48,854 bases of DNA from Rhodobacteraceae bacterium bin131 (GCA_002239085.1 MPNP01000013.1:1-48854); one strand, 5' to 3'; positions 36,196 through 46,033 are shown, counted from the first letter of the stretch. A program made the numbers and translations. The notes: a model not told the origin generated them from the sequence alone.

Positions 36196-36258
36196 TCATT
36201 CCCAAAATAGAAATCCTGAACTGCGGACAATCAGGTACTCAGTCCGCCTAATTGATAC

Positions 36259-36924
36259 ATGACCGAATCCAAAATCATATTTATAACGGGAGCTTCTCGA
36301 GGTCTTGGCCGAGCATGTGCTGAGTTATTGGTCAACGCGGGACACCATGTTATTGCCCTCGGCAGGACTGTAGGGGCTTTAGAGGAATTAAGTGATGGCC
36401 TCAAGGCACAAAAAGGTTCAGTTTCCTTGGCAATCGTTGATATCACTCATGATGAATCTATCAAAGCGACTTGCCACAATGTTCACCAGCGTTTTGGGTT
36501 GGTCGACTTATGGATTCATACCGCAATCCATGCTGCACCACTGACCCCGACACACCAAATTGATGCCGACCAATTAAAACAAGCAATAGCTGTTAATCTG
36601 CTCGCAACAAAGTCCCTCATCACCAATATCAACCCCTTGCTTCAAAGGGAAAGTCAAGCTGTCTTTTTTAGCGATGCTCGCATGGGAAATAAATTTAATG
36701 GAGTCTATGGCGCATCAAAGCAAGCACAGATTTCACTGGTTCAAAGTTGGGCACATGAAACGGCCCGTATTGGACCGCGAGTCGTAATTCATCAACCCCA
36801 GCGCATGGCGACCAAAACAACCCGAACGTTCACCCCTGGAATTAAGGAATCTGACCTTTCAAGCCCGCGCACTGAAGCTCAATCCCTACTCCAAAAATTG
36901 GGAATGTATTCTAATCGGGAGTGA
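36259..36924 (+). CDS. SDR family oxidoreductase
   Basis: 221-residue short-chain dehydrogenase. Cofactor loop TGASRGLGRA (residues 10-19), a D-binding region LAIVDITHD, the active-site YGASKQA with a serine shortly before (VFFSDA), and a C-terminal part shorter than usual. This SDR commonly follows purF and cvpA in alphaproteobacteria; purF is missing. Its substrate is not known. Confidence 0.88.
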   Translation: MTESKIIFITGASRGLGRACAELLVNAGHHVIALGRTVGALEELSDGLKAQKGSVSLAIVDITHDESIKATCHNVHQRFGLVDLWIHTAIHAAPLTPTHQIDADQLKQAIAVNLLATKSLITNINPLLQRESQAVFFSDARMGNKFNGVYGASKQAQISLVQSWAHETARIGPRVVIHQPQRMATKTTRTFTPGIKESDLSSPRTEAQSLLQKLGMYSNRE

Positions 36925-36969
36925 ATTTGATTGCTGTGTGGAATTAATTTATTCTTCGTCCCCATCCAG

Positions 36970-38343
36970 TTACTTTGATCGAACAATCAAACGAATCGGT
37001 GTTCCCTGAAACCCATAATGGTTTCTTAATTCATTCACCATATAACGGCGATAACTCGCCGGCAAGGATTCGGGGTGATTACATTTGACCAAGAAACTCG
37101 GCGGCCGCGTGTTAATCTGTGAAATGTACCGCAATTTAATCCGCCTTCCTCTTATCGCAGGGGGAAGGTGTTGAGCAATGACCATTTCAAGCCAACGATT
37201 CAACTCAGAGGTTTCAATACGCTTATTCCAAACCTGATAAAGGTCACTGATGGCTTTATGTAGGGTTTTTATTCCGCGCTGTTCAAGGACTGATATTGTC
37301 ACAATAGGAAGACCCTTGAGTTGCGGGAGTGATTTATCAAAAAGGCGTTTCATTTCCTTTAAGGTTAAGGCTTTATCTTCAATTAAATCCCATTTATTGG
37401 CTACCAACAGGACTCCCCTACCCTCTCGTTCGGCAAGGTCAGCAATACGCAAATCTTGTGATTCCAAGGGAGCTGTTGCATCAAACAGAACGATCACAAT
37501 TTCAGAGAAGCGTATTGCTCGCAACCCTTCAGCTACTGCCCCTTTCTCCAATTTATCAATTACTTTTGATTTCTTGCGCATTCCTGCTGTATCGTAGAGG
37601 AGTAAATTTGTCCCAAACCAAGTACAGGAAATTGTAATGGCATCGCGCGTAATTCCCGGAGTTGCTCCGGTAAGCACCCGCTCATGACCAAAGATTAAAT
37701 TGATCAGGGAAGATTTCCCGGCATTGGGCCGCCCCACAACAGCAATTTTCAAAGCCTTTTTCGGCTCTTTCTCATCAACGAGAGATGCCGTGCGGTCACG
37801 TTCTAATATTCCTTCCTTAAACGGGCCTTGAGGCGATGCTTCGCTGAGCCTTGAGTAGAGTTTATGGATGTTGCTTTGAAGTTCATCTAAACCCAGACCG
37901 TGCTCAGCTGAAATATAATGAGGCTCCCCCCAACCAAAACGCTCAATCTCTCCGGGTAGGTCTTTATGGATTTTGCTTTCGCTCTTATTGGCAATAATAA
38001 TAACGGGTTTGTTTTGTTTTCTGACATGTTGTGCGATCTCAAATTCGGTTGGGATGACGCCCTCTTTGGCATCAATGACAAACAAAAAGGCGTCTGATTG
38101 TTTCAGTGCACTCTCAACCATTTTCTGGATGTCCTGATTCAGTTCGCCGCTTGGCTGTGTATCAATCCCAGCGGTATCAACAACCACGAAATTTGAATTG
38201 GGTTCTCGCGGTGAACCGACTTGATAGTCTCGTGTTACACCGGGCTGGTTATTGACAATCGCTTGCTTCCGACCAACGAGACGATTGAATAAGGTGGACT
38301 TCCCGACATTAGGACGGCCAACAATCGAAAAGCGAATGGGCAT
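36970..38343 (-). CDS. der: Ribosome-assembly GTPase Der (EngA)
   Basis: 457 residues with the two tandem G domains unique to Der. Domain 1: GRPNVGKST (8-16), DTAGID, and NKSE as the G4 motif. Domain 2: GRPNAGKSS, DTAGM, NKWD. A C-terminal KH-like domain ends RGRRIKLRYISQ and then IRLIVRSK. It matures the 50S subunit. bamB follows 23 bp upstream on the same strand, with a YfgM-type gene beyond, matching the yfgM-bamB-der order of many proteobacteria. Confidence 0.97.
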   Translation of the reverse strand: MPIRFSIVGRPNVGKSTLFNRLVGRKQAIVNNQPGVTRDYQVGSPREPNSNFVVVDTAGIDTQPSGELNQDIQKMVESALKQSDAFLFVIDAKEGVIPTEFEIAQHVRKQNKPVIIIANKSESKIHKDLPGEIERFGWGEPHYISAEHGLGLDELQSNIHKLYSRLSEASPQGPFKEGILERDRTASLVDEKEPKKALKIAVVGRPNAGKSSLINLIFGHERVLTGATPGITRDAITISCTWFGTNLLLYDTAGMRKKSKVIDKLEKGAVAEGLRAIRFSEIVIVLFDATAPLESQDLRIADLAEREGRGVLLVANKWDLIEDKALTLKEMKRLFDKSLPQLKGLPIVTISVLEQRGIKTLHKAISDLYQVWNKRIETSELNRWLEMVIAQHLPPAIRGRRIKLRYISQINTRPPSFLVKCNHPESLPASYRRYMVNELRNHYGFQGTPIRLIVRSK

Positions 38344-38366
38344 ATTACCAAGAGGAAATGACCTGA

Positions 38367-39716
38367 TTAACCGAAGGCAAATAATGTTCCGTCAGTGCTT
38401 ATTATGTATAAAACATTATTGACGATTATTGGAGGAGTTGCTGCACCATTCGGAATTGGAATCCTTTTCACGAGTTCTGCTGTAACAGGGTCGAAAAAGC
38501 GAATTAGCCCATCACCTGAGGCAACAATGATTTGCCCATTAGCCATAAGCGGTCCAAAATTTGAGTATACTGCTTTGCGTCTTCGTGGCCTATCATCTTT
38601 GTAGTTAGGTAGTCCAACCGACCAGATTTGATTGCCGCTATCAGCATCTATTCGGATCAGTTCTGAAGTATCGGAAATCAAAAATACAGAGTTATCAATT
38701 TTTAAGACTGAACCAAAAGATCCCTCCGGTACGGACCAAATTTTACTTCCCGTGGCTAAATCAAAAGCAACGGTCGAACCACTCTGGTTGGATATATAAA
38801 CACGGTTATCAACAACAACGGGTGAAGCCGTAATGCCAGTCAGAACTGAAATGGGGCCTCTCCCACGACTTCCCCCGACAAAATCTCGCCAAATAACCGT
38901 TCCAGTATTTAATTCAGCACTGATTATTTCACCTGAAGGATACCCCAAAATAACTGAATCAGATGTAATTGCTGGACCACCATTGCCAGATACAGTTGCT
39001 AATCCTTCAATACTCAAGACACTCCAGTCAAGCTTTCCAGTTTCAATATTGACCGCCCAAGATTTATTGTCTTTGGTAACGAGATACACCCTTCCATTAG
39101 CTATAGTCGGAGCTGATGTTGCCGGTGCACTAAATTCTTGAACCCAAATATCACGGCCAGTACTTGGGTCAATGGCATAGAGTTCTCCAAAACTCGTTGA
39201 AGCAATTAGCAGCCCTTCGCCAAATGCCAGTCCTCCACCAGAAACTTCATTCGGGTCGTTGCCGGGATAGGTTAAATTCCGTTCCCAAAGGAACGAACCA
39301 CTCAGGGAAAAGGCCCGTACAAGATGAGCGGCATCCATAGTGAAAATACGTCCTCCAGCACTAATAGGTTCCGTGGAAATTCTTGCTGTAGCCGAATTAC
39401 CCGTACCGATAGATGCTTGCCAAAGTAATTGCAAGTTTGTTTGTAATCTTAAATTTCCAGGATTGTGTTGACGATTTCCAGTAACATGCAACCAATTGCC
39501 TTGAGTACGAGGAATTGGAATATTGATGGGAACATTACGGCTAATATTGAGAGTGTTTTCGTAATTACCGACTGTATTACCCTCTAAGTCCGAAACAACT
39601 CCGATACTATTTTTTAGAGGGATATCGATATCGATTCTTTCACCTGGGAGAGTACTTTCGTTAGTACAACCGACCAGTAAACCACATAAAATCAGTACGC
39701 CAATACCATCCTTCAT
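38367..39716 (-). CDS. bamB: Outer membrane assembly lipoprotein BamB
   Basis: 449 residues, a lipoprotein of the BAM complex that inserts beta-barrel proteins. The N-terminus has a lipobox LVGC with Cys17. Beta-propeller repeats with PQQ-like motifs follow: LLWQASIG, FLWERNL, DIWVQEF, LDWSVLS, VIWRDFVG, KIWSVPEG, QIWSVGL. Position between der and a YfgM-like gene supports the call. Confidence 0.92.
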   Translation of the reverse strand: MKDGIGVLILCGLLVGCTNESTLPGERIDIDIPLKNSIGVVSDLEGNTVGNYENTLNISRNVPINIPIPRTQGNWLHVTGNRQHNPGNLRLQTNLQLLWQASIGTGNSATARISTEPISAGGRIFTMDAAHLVRAFSLSGSFLWERNLTYPGNDPNEVSGGGLAFGEGLLIASTSFGELYAIDPSTGRDIWVQEFSAPATSAPTIANGRVYLVTKDNKSWAVNIETGKLDWSVLSIEGLATVSGNGGPAITSDSVILGYPSGEIISAELNTGTVIWRDFVGGSRGRGPISVLTGITASPVVVDNRVYISNQSGSTVAFDLATGSKIWSVPEGSFGSVLKIDNSVFLISDTSELIRIDADSGNQIWSVGLPNYKDDRPRRRKAVYSNFGPLMANGQIIVASGDGLIRFFDPVTAELVKRIPIPNGAATPPIIVNNVLYIISTDGTLFAFG

Positions 39717-39771
39717 TCAGAAACTCCAATTCACATGAAAATGCTTTGCCATTAACCAAATCAATTTTGTA

Positions 39772-40446
39772 TTAGAAGCTTTCACTTTCACCAATCGAAA
39801 GCAAAAATTGTTGGATACGAAATTTCTGATTTTCAGATGTTTCAGCATAATTATACAATTCTTTAAGACTATCAATCGCTTCCTGTTGGCGGTCATATTG
39901 TGCTTGGGTTTCCCCAAGACTGTAATCAAAATAACTTTTAGTTTCCCTGATTATCGGTGTAAATGGCGAACCGGCCACGATCAGACCATTCAAGTCACTA
40001 ACAATTTTCTCAGAGGGTTCTATGTTTCCTTCTAAAACGAGGGTTTTGAACAGTGCGAGATCCTTATAATGTTGATCAGCCCCATTAATCAAGCTGACTT
40101 CTTTGAGAGTCGTGATCGCTTGTTCAGGATTGTTATCACGAGAATATTGAGCCGCAATTTGCAGTTTTACTAACGCTTTGACGTTGGGGTTATCAATGGT
40201 GATGGAATCCAGAGCGGCAATCGCTTCAGTAGGCTCTTCACTTTCTAGGGCTTGCGTTATTTGATCACCAATTGCCTTGGCCTTGGTTACTTTAACATAG
40301 GATGAATATTCTCGGTAAGCGGAATAGCCCAGCATAATTAAACCAAGAACGACAACAACCCACGCCCATTTCTTAAATTGTTTGAACAATCGGTCACTTC
40401 GAACCTCACTCGATACTTCTGCAATGAACGATTCCGAATTAGTCAA
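39772..40446 (-). CDS. YfgM-like tetratricopeptide membrane protein
   Basis: 224 residues with one transmembrane helix near the N-terminus (WAWVVVVLGLIMLGYSAYRE) and a helical tetratricopeptide-type domain afterwards (ALESEEPTEAIAALDS, YKDLALFKTLVLEG). YfgM proteins associate with SecYEG and periplasmic chaperones. It is upstream of bamB on the same strand, as in E. coli yfgM-bamB-der. Family assignment relies partly on this context. Confidence 0.8.
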   Translation of the reverse strand: MTNSESFIAEVSSEVRSDRLFKQFKKWAWVVVVLGLIMLGYSAYREYSSYVKVTKAKAIGDQITQALESEEPTEAIAALDSITIDNPNVKALVKLQIAAQYSRDNNPEQAITTLKEVSLINGADQHYKDLALFKTLVLEGNIEPSEKIVSDLNGLIVAGSPFTPIIRETKSYFDYSLGETQAQYDRQQEAIDSLKELYNYAETSENQKFRIQQFLLSIGESESF

Positions 40447-40762
40447 GTCAAACTCCTTTTTTCACTAGTTATTTGATTTATAAATAGAAAGCGATTTATT
40501 AATTTAAACTGCCAAAAACGAATCGACTTTCACCAATTTAAGTCAATCAATTATCAGCAAAGAGGAAATTGAAATAATTAATCTTGAAAACACTATTGAC
40601 AGTGATATTTCAAGTCAGTTGGATATAATTTCAATTAAGTTCAATGATTTTTGAATACTAAACCCGCCTAACTTTGTAGAATATCCACCGTACTAGACTA
40701 TTTGGATTGGTTGTTTCCACTTCTTTTAATAAGTCAAAGCAGCACGTTATTGTTTGCAGGTG
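40447..40762. promoter_or_regulatory. Divergent promoter region, YfgM-like gene and RND efflux operon
   Basis: 316 bp of AT-rich DNA separate the two starts. TTGACA lies at 40596-40601; TATAAT at 40624-40629 lies 22 bp downstream, too far for a normal sigma70 pair, whereas TTGGAT at 40619-40624 fits the 17-bp spacing. No regulator gene is beside the efflux operon. Confidence 0.35.
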
Positions 40763-41923
40763 ATGATTTTGTCAAAAAAAATTCTCTCGCGGCTTGGCCC
40801 CTTGGTTATTGCCCTAGCATTCGCGGGCTTTCTCTATTTATTTGTCGTTGATCGCGATACTCTTAAAGTGTTGGTCAATAATGCAACTCCGACGGCGCAA
40901 CAACCCAACAACCAAACTGCTGAAGTAGCTGTAGATCAACCTCCAGAGAGACCAAGCCAACCTCCTTCACAAACAGACACCCCAACTAATGTTGTTGTCA
41001 TCCCAGTTAAGGAAGGTGAAGTCGAAATCTCAACAACCTTTGCTGGAACTTCACGCGCGGCACGGTCAGTTGATGTTCGTTCACAGACTTCCGGTTTGGT
41101 TATTTCAGAACCTACTCGGAAAGGAGCACAAGTTGCCGCAGGTGAAATTCTGTGTCAACTTGATCCAGGCACTCGGGAAGTGACCCTTCAAGATGCTCTG
41201 ATTAGACTTGAATCGGCTGAACTCAATGCCGAAAATGCGGAACAATTGGCAGCCAATGGATATGGCACCGAAACAGAACGAATTGCGACCCAATCAATTC
41301 TTCAATCCGCACTCGCAGCCGTTGAAGCGGCCCAAAAAGAAATTGAGCGTTTGACCATAACCGCTCCCTTTGATGGTCTCATGGAATCAGATGCCGCAGA
41401 ATATGGCTCACTCCTCCAGCCGGGTTCCTTATGTGCAACAATTATCCAAATTAATCCCGTCAAGGTTGTTGGCTATGTCTCGCAAATGGAAGTTGGAAAC
41501 TTGCAAGTTGGTGATACTGCCAAGGTTAATTTTATTTCAGGATTGCAAAGGACAGGTGACTTGACGTTTATTTCACGCCAAGCCGACAATCAAACGAAGA
41601 CTTTTGAAGTTGAAATCACAGTTCTCAATGACGATTATCTCATTAGCGATGGGTTTTCAGCTGAGGTTACTGTTATTGCCGGGACTAATCGTGCCCATTT
41701 TATCCCGCAATCGTCATTCACACTGAATGATGCGGGAGAACTTGGTGTACGAGTTGTTGAAGAAAACATCGTAAATTTTTATCCGATTGAATTGATTAAA
41801 GATACCTTGAGTGGGGCATGGGTGAGTGGATTGCCTCAGACCGTTGATCTCATTATCGTTGGTCAAGAATTCGTTATTGAGGGCAATGAAGTACAAAAAA
41901 CCTATCAAGAGGAAGTGTTATGA
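40763..41923 (+). CDS. RND efflux periplasmic adaptor (membrane fusion protein)
   Basis: About 386 residues. N-terminal helix (LVIALAFAGFLYLFVVD), a Pro/Gln/Thr-rich linker, a biotinyl-lipoyl domain (VDVRSQTSGLVISE, GAQVAAGEILCQL), a coiled-coil hairpin rich in Glu/Ala (LESAELNAENAEQLA, LAAVEAAQKEIERL), and a beta-barrel domain. HlyD/AcrA-type adaptors link an inner-membrane pump to the outer membrane. Start is uncertain (TTG 40754, GTG 40760, ATG 40763). It overlaps the RND gene by 4 bp as ATGA. Confidence 0.92.
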   Translation: MILSKKILSRLGPLVIALAFAGFLYLFVVDRDTLKVLVNNATPTAQQPNNQTAEVAVDQPPERPSQPPSQTDTPTNVVVIPVKEGEVEISTTFAGTSRAARSVDVRSQTSGLVISEPTRKGAQVAAGEILCQLDPGTREVTLQDALIRLESAELNAENAEQLAANGYGTETERIATQSILQSALAAVEAAQKEIERLTITAPFDGLMESDAAEYGSLLQPGSLCATIIQINPVKVVGYVSQMEVGNLQVGDTAKVNFISGLQRTGDLTFISRQADNQTKTFEVEITVLNDDYLISDGFSAEVTVIAGTNRAHFIPQSSFTLNDAGELGVRVVEENIVNFYPIELIKDTLSGAWVSGLPQTVDLIIVGQEFVIEGNEVQKTYQEEVL

Positions 41924-44900
41924 AGGGAATCGTTGATTGGTCAGCTCGTCATCCGAGCATGATTATCACCATGGTTATCCTTGTGTTTTCCATGGGGGTT
42001 TTATCCTACATTAATCTTCCCAAGGAAGGTGCCCCTGATATCGTCATACCGAATTATTTCATTTCGGTAAGTTTTCCAGGCATTTCTGCTGAAGACAGCG
42101 AAAATCTTCTTGTTAAGCCACTTGAGGACGAATTACAAGATGTTGACGGTCTCAAAAGCATCACGGCAACGGCAGCTGAAAGTTATGCCGGGGTCAATCT
42201 TGAGTTTGATTTTGGTCTTGATAGCGCACAGGTTATGGCGGACATAAGGGAAAGAGTTGACCGTGCCAAAGCTAAATTCCCGCCGGGGTATAACGAACCG
42301 ACTGTCAACACAATCAGTTTTTCAAGATTCCCAGTTCTGATTATAACCCTCTCGGGACAGATTCCTGAGCGCACCCTTCAAACAATTGCACAGGATTTAA
42401 AAGAATTATTAGAGAGTTTGCCCCCCATTTCCGAAATCGGAATTTCGGGAAATCGAAGTGCTATGGTGGAAGTCATTATTGACCCATTCATGCTTGAAGT
42501 CTTCAATATCACTGCCAACGACCTCAATTCCGTTCTTTCACGCAATAACCTTCTTGTTGCTGCCGGTTCTGTTACCACTGAAACGAGTTCCTTTTCTGTT
42601 AAAATCCCTTCGTCCTTCCAAGACCTCAATGATATTGAACAACTTGTAATTAAATCGTCTGGTGACCGCAATGTTTTTCTAAGTGATATTGCCGATGTCC
42701 GATTGACATTTGAAGATCGAGAAGGCTTTGCGAGACACAATGGCGAGCCGACACTCGCACTCCAAGTCATCAAAAAAAATGATACAAACCAAATTGAAAC
42801 AGTTGAGCTCGTTCGCCAACGGGCTACGGAGTTTATACAGGGATTATCGCCTGAACTGCAGAATACTGTTTCATTGGACTTTATTCAAGATGAAGGAGTC
42901 AGCGTCAAAGCGATGATTAACCGGTTAGAAAGTGCTGTTCTAACAGCAGTCTGCGTGGTTATGATTATTATCTTGGGAACTTTAGGTTTCAAGTCAGCAA
43001 TTCTTGTTGGATTTGCGATCCCAACTTCGTTTTTAATTTGTAGCATTTTTCTCTCTATACTCGGTATTTCAATCTCCAACATTGTTGCCTTTGGATTGAT
43101 TCTATCGGTTGGAATGCTTGTTGATAGTGCAATTGTTGTGGTTGAACTCGCTGACAAGAAAATAAAAGAGGGTATACGCCCCCTTAACGCCTATACGAGC
43201 GCCGCCAAACGCATGTTTTGGCCAATAATTTCATCTACGGCAACGACACTATGTGCCTTCCTACCCATGTTGTTTTGGCCTGGTATGGCCGGGCAGTTTA
43301 TGGGGACATTACCGGTTACAATAATTTTTGTTCTTTCAGCTTCATTGTTTGTCGCTTTGGTGTTTTTGCCTGTGGTTGGTGGCATGATCGGTGAATTGGC
43401 AGAACGAATTGGTTACATATCAGTCCTTTTAAGTCGGTCGAAACTCTATTTTCGCCTGATTCTGTTGCTTGTGTCCACAGTTTTACTATACTTTGCCCTT
43501 TTCAACTTACTCACAATGCTTGTGGCTCCAATGGGCGGAGGAATATTTGCATTGGTGCCATTGTTAGTCGTATTTGGTCTTACAGCCCTAGGTTTTTCAA
43601 TAGTTGTTAACTCATTCAAAAAAGATACCAATACACTACCCAACAAAGATGTCAATGAGGTAGAATGGAACTTGGTTGGACGAATTACCCATTTCCTAGT
43701 TGGTAATCCCATCATGCCGCTCGTTGTTATAATTGGTACTCTTGCCTTCGTGGGTTATGTCTTTGTGGGATATGGGAAAAACAATATGGGTGTTCGCTTC
43801 TTTGTTGACGCTGAACCCGAAAGAGTTGCTATTGACGTCAAAGCTCGTGGAAATACGAGTCTGAATGAAAAAGACCTCTTAGTCAAATACATAGAAGCCA
43901 AAATCGGGAGCATCAATGGAGTAAATTCAGTGTTTTCAACCACTGGGTCATCAGGACGTAGGGGTGACCAACAAGGCCCCATTGACGGAGTTGGTAATAT
44001 ACAATTGGAATTTAGTCAATGGGAAACCCGTCAACAAATGGATGATTCTGTCAAGGACAGTCGCCAAATCATCAAAGACATTGAAAACAAAATTCAAAAC
44101 CCCGCTGGAGTTAAATTAAGCTTTGCCGAAGATCAGAATGGTCCTTCTCAAGGCAAACCCATTAACTTAAGAATTAAAGCGAATGATTGGGAGTTGTTAC
44201 TTCAGACAACCGAAGAAATCAAAGATTTATTTGAGGAAACCGAAGGCCTTATCTTTGTTGAAGATACCCTCCCTCTTCCTGGAATTGACTGGCTCGTTGA
44301 TATTAATCTTGAACAAGCCGCTAGTTTTGGTGCCGACGTATTAACCGTTGGAAACGTGATCCGAATGGCTACTGATGGTGTGGTTATTGGTACAGTCAGG
44401 TTGGACTCTTCGGATGATGAATTGGATGTCAGAGTACGTTTCCCTGAAGAAAACAGAACCTTAACATCCCTTGAAAATTTGCGGATTAATACGAACCAAG
44501 GTTTGATTCCAGCATCTAATTTCCTTGACATTACTCCCGTAAGGCAGATTGAACAGATCAATCGCCACAATCGAACACGCTATTTTGAAGTCTCCGCTGA
44601 TATCCAACGAGGCCTAATGAACGCCGATGGTATTCCGATTAATCCGAATGAGCGCATTGCTTTGCTTGAAGAAAAATTAATTGAGCGATATGGTTCCGAT
44701 GGGCAAATCTCTTGGACTTGGACGGGGGATCAAGAAGAGCAGGATGAGTCGCAACAGTTCTTAATGTTTGCTTTCATCGGTGCTTTAGGTCTCATGTTTG
44801 CTGTCCTTCTTGCTCAATTCAATAGTTTTTACAGCTCTATTCTTGTTTTATTTGCAATTATTTTATCCCTTGGTGGAGTTTTAATCGGGTTGCAAGTTAT

Positions 44901-45603
44901 GGGGCAGCCGTTTTCGATCATTATGACGGGAACTGGAGTTGTTGCTCTAGCAGGTATAGTTGTTAATCACAACATCGTATTAGTTGATACTTACAATGAA
45001 TATTCTGCATACATGCCAAGAATCAAGGCGATTGTTAAAACCGTTGAATCACGAATTCGCCCCATCTTTCTTACGACAGTTACGACAATTGCCGGACTAT
45101 CTCCGATGATGTTTGCGGTGTCCTTAAACTTTGGTAGTGGTGGATATTCAGTTGGCTCTCCATCATCCACATGGTGGGTGCCCTTATCGACTGCTGTCGT
45201 TTTTGGCTTAGGCGTTTCTTTTATTCTAACCTTGGCTTTTACTCCGGCAATGTTGGCCATGAGAGTTTGGGTTTCTAAAGGAGCGTATAGTTCTTCAAGT
45301 GCAGTGGCTTCGTTAGTTTTGGGTAAGAATAGCCGGTTCGCACTAGATCGTAAACTGCGGCTTGCGACTTCAAAACTTTCAACCGTCAGTATTGATTGGG
45401 ATCAATTCCAGCAAATCTTAATGCCTCTGCCGCAAAATGCACCAGCAATTGAACAGGAGAAAATTACGGTGGATGGTTTCGAAACTAGTTCGCAATTTGA
45501 CTACCCTACTCCACACATTCAATCCCATACCCAGCAAAGTAATGATCTGGATAAGGATGATTCTACTTCGAATTATCCTCCCGACACTGGCTCGGATAAG
45601 TGA
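41920..45603 (+). CDS. RND family efflux transporter permease
   Basis: 1227-residue inner-membrane proton-driven pump. Two halves each have a periplasmic loop domain and about six helices. The N-terminal motif PKEGAPDIVIPN, the helix-4 region FGLILSVGMLVDSAIVVVE with D in the proton path, and the later TGTGVVALAGIVVNHNIVLVD are typical of the group that includes AcrB and cation pumps; the substrate is not evident. The protein is longer than usual by about 100 residues: the tail after MLAMRVWVSK is soluble, Ser/Asp/Pro-rich and likely disordered. Its last 18 codons lie in the 205-bp repeat, and the repeat copy at 47606 carries a diverged duplicate of them. Confidence 0.95.
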   Translation: MKGIVDWSARHPSMIITMVILVFSMGVLSYINLPKEGAPDIVIPNYFISVSFPGISAEDSENLLVKPLEDELQDVDGLKSITATAAESYAGVNLEFDFGLDSAQVMADIRERVDRAKAKFPPGYNEPTVNTISFSRFPVLIITLSGQIPERTLQTIAQDLKELLESLPPISEIGISGNRSAMVEVIIDPFMLEVFNITANDLNSVLSRNNLLVAAGSVTTETSSFSVKIPSSFQDLNDIEQLVIKSSGDRNVFLSDIADVRLTFEDREGFARHNGEPTLALQVIKKNDTNQIETVELVRQRATEFIQGLSPELQNTVSLDFIQDEGVSVKAMINRLESAVLTAVCVVMIIILGTLGFKSAILVGFAIPTSFLICSIFLSILGISISNIVAFGLILSVGMLVDSAIVVVELADKKIKEGIRPLNAYTSAAKRMFWPIISSTATTLCAFLPMLFWPGMAGQFMGTLPVTIIFVLSASLFVALVFLPVVGGMIGELAERIGYISVLLSRSKLYFRLILLLVSTVLLYFALFNLLTMLVAPMGGGIFALVPLLVVFGLTALGFSIVVNSFKKDTNTLPNKDVNEVEWNLVGRITHFLVGNPIMPLVVIIGTLAFVGYVFVGYGKNNMGVRFFVDAEPERVAIDVKARGNTSLNEKDLLVKYIEAKIGSINGVNSVFSTTGSSGRRGDQQGPIDGVGNIQLEFSQWETRQQMDDSVKDSRQIIKDIENKIQNPAGVKLSFAEDQNGPSQGKPINLRIKANDWELLLQTTEEIKDLFEETEGLIFVEDTLPLPGIDWLVDINLEQAASFGADVLTVGNVIRMATDGVVIGTVRLDSSDDELDVRVRFPEENRTLTSLENLRINTNQGLIPASNFLDITPVRQIEQINRHNRTRYFEVSADIQRGLMNADGIPINPNERIALLEEKLIERYGSDGQISWTWTGDQEEQDESQQFLMFAFIGALGLMFAVLLAQFNSFYSSILVLFAIILSLGGVLIGLQVMGQPFSIIMTGTGVVALAGIVVNHNIVLVDTYNEYSAYMPRIKAIVKTVESRIRPIFLTTVTTIAGLSPMMFAVSLNFGSGGYSVGSPSSTWWVPLSTAVVFGLGVSFILTLAFTPAMLAMRVWVSKGAYSSSSAVASLVLGKNSRFALDRKLRLATSKLSTVSIDWDQFQQILMPLPQNAPAIEQEKITVDGFETSSQFDYPTPHIQSHTQQSNDLDKDDSTSNYPPDTGSDK

Positions 45604-45750
45604 TCAAGCAATCAATGGTTATGCAATCTATCGGGTGCTTTAAACCGATCTGATTTTTGTGATGTGTAAACAGCACTTTTCGAAATCACTGTTCTTCACT
45701 GGGGACGACAAAAATTTGGTCGGGGAAGATCAGGTCGGGATCATCAATCT
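45546..45750 (+). repeat. 205-bp direct repeat, left copy (A)
   Basis: This matches 47606-47810 base for base without gaps, with 14 differences (about 93% identity). It spans the last 18 codons and stop of the RND gene, the convergent spacer, and the last about 20 codons of the LysM gene on the minus strand, truncated. The RND part is the native one, because it is continuous with its gene; the LysM part is a duplicate cut off at 45750. Confidence 0.95.
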
Positions 45751-45990
45751 AGATGCGGTCTATTGAAGTATGGACTACTTAGATGACCACCGGATTGCAG
45801 CCTATTGCGACCGCTCCATGACCCTGGCTAAGACATCACTACCCGGCCCCATCACAGCCCTCTTTTATGATACCACGACCTTGTCATTCGCCAGCGACAC
45901 AGAGGTTTTTTTTGAGGGGTGGGCAGACCCCTATTTTACGGGAGTTTCAGCGGTTACATGTCTGAGGTCAAGAAATAATTAGGTAAGAGT
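45751..45990 (+). pseudogene. Transposase fragment (IS1634/IS4-type) inside the cassette
   Basis: A 70-codon frame from 45770 to 45982 reads KTSLPGPITALFYDTTTLSFASDTE in its middle. It matches the YDTTTLYFESDTE catalytic-Asp region of IS1634/IS4-type transposases (FYDTTTL). Sequence on both sides does not continue the transposase. It lies immediately inside the left repeat and suggests that a transposon was involved in the history of the cassette. Confidence 0.6.
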
Positions 45991-46020
45991 GCAACTCAAA
46001 TTGAATAAATTAATATATAT

Positions 46021-46033
46021 TTGCTATTAGCAA
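46021..46033. promoter_or_regulatory. Palindrome TTGCTA-T-TAGCAA upstream of the HNH gene
   Basis: A perfect 6-bp inverted repeat around one base, centred about 43 bp before the ATG at 46070, in an AT-rich stretch containing possible -10 sequences. This is the usual position of an operator or of a control element for autoregulated restriction-modification genes; nothing in the sequence proves it. Confidence 0.4.

Noticed and set aside
36231-36446. Minus-strand frame antisense to the SDR gene, and similar frames under other genes
   Set aside because: These follow the codon structure of the true genes and have no start signals or motifs.
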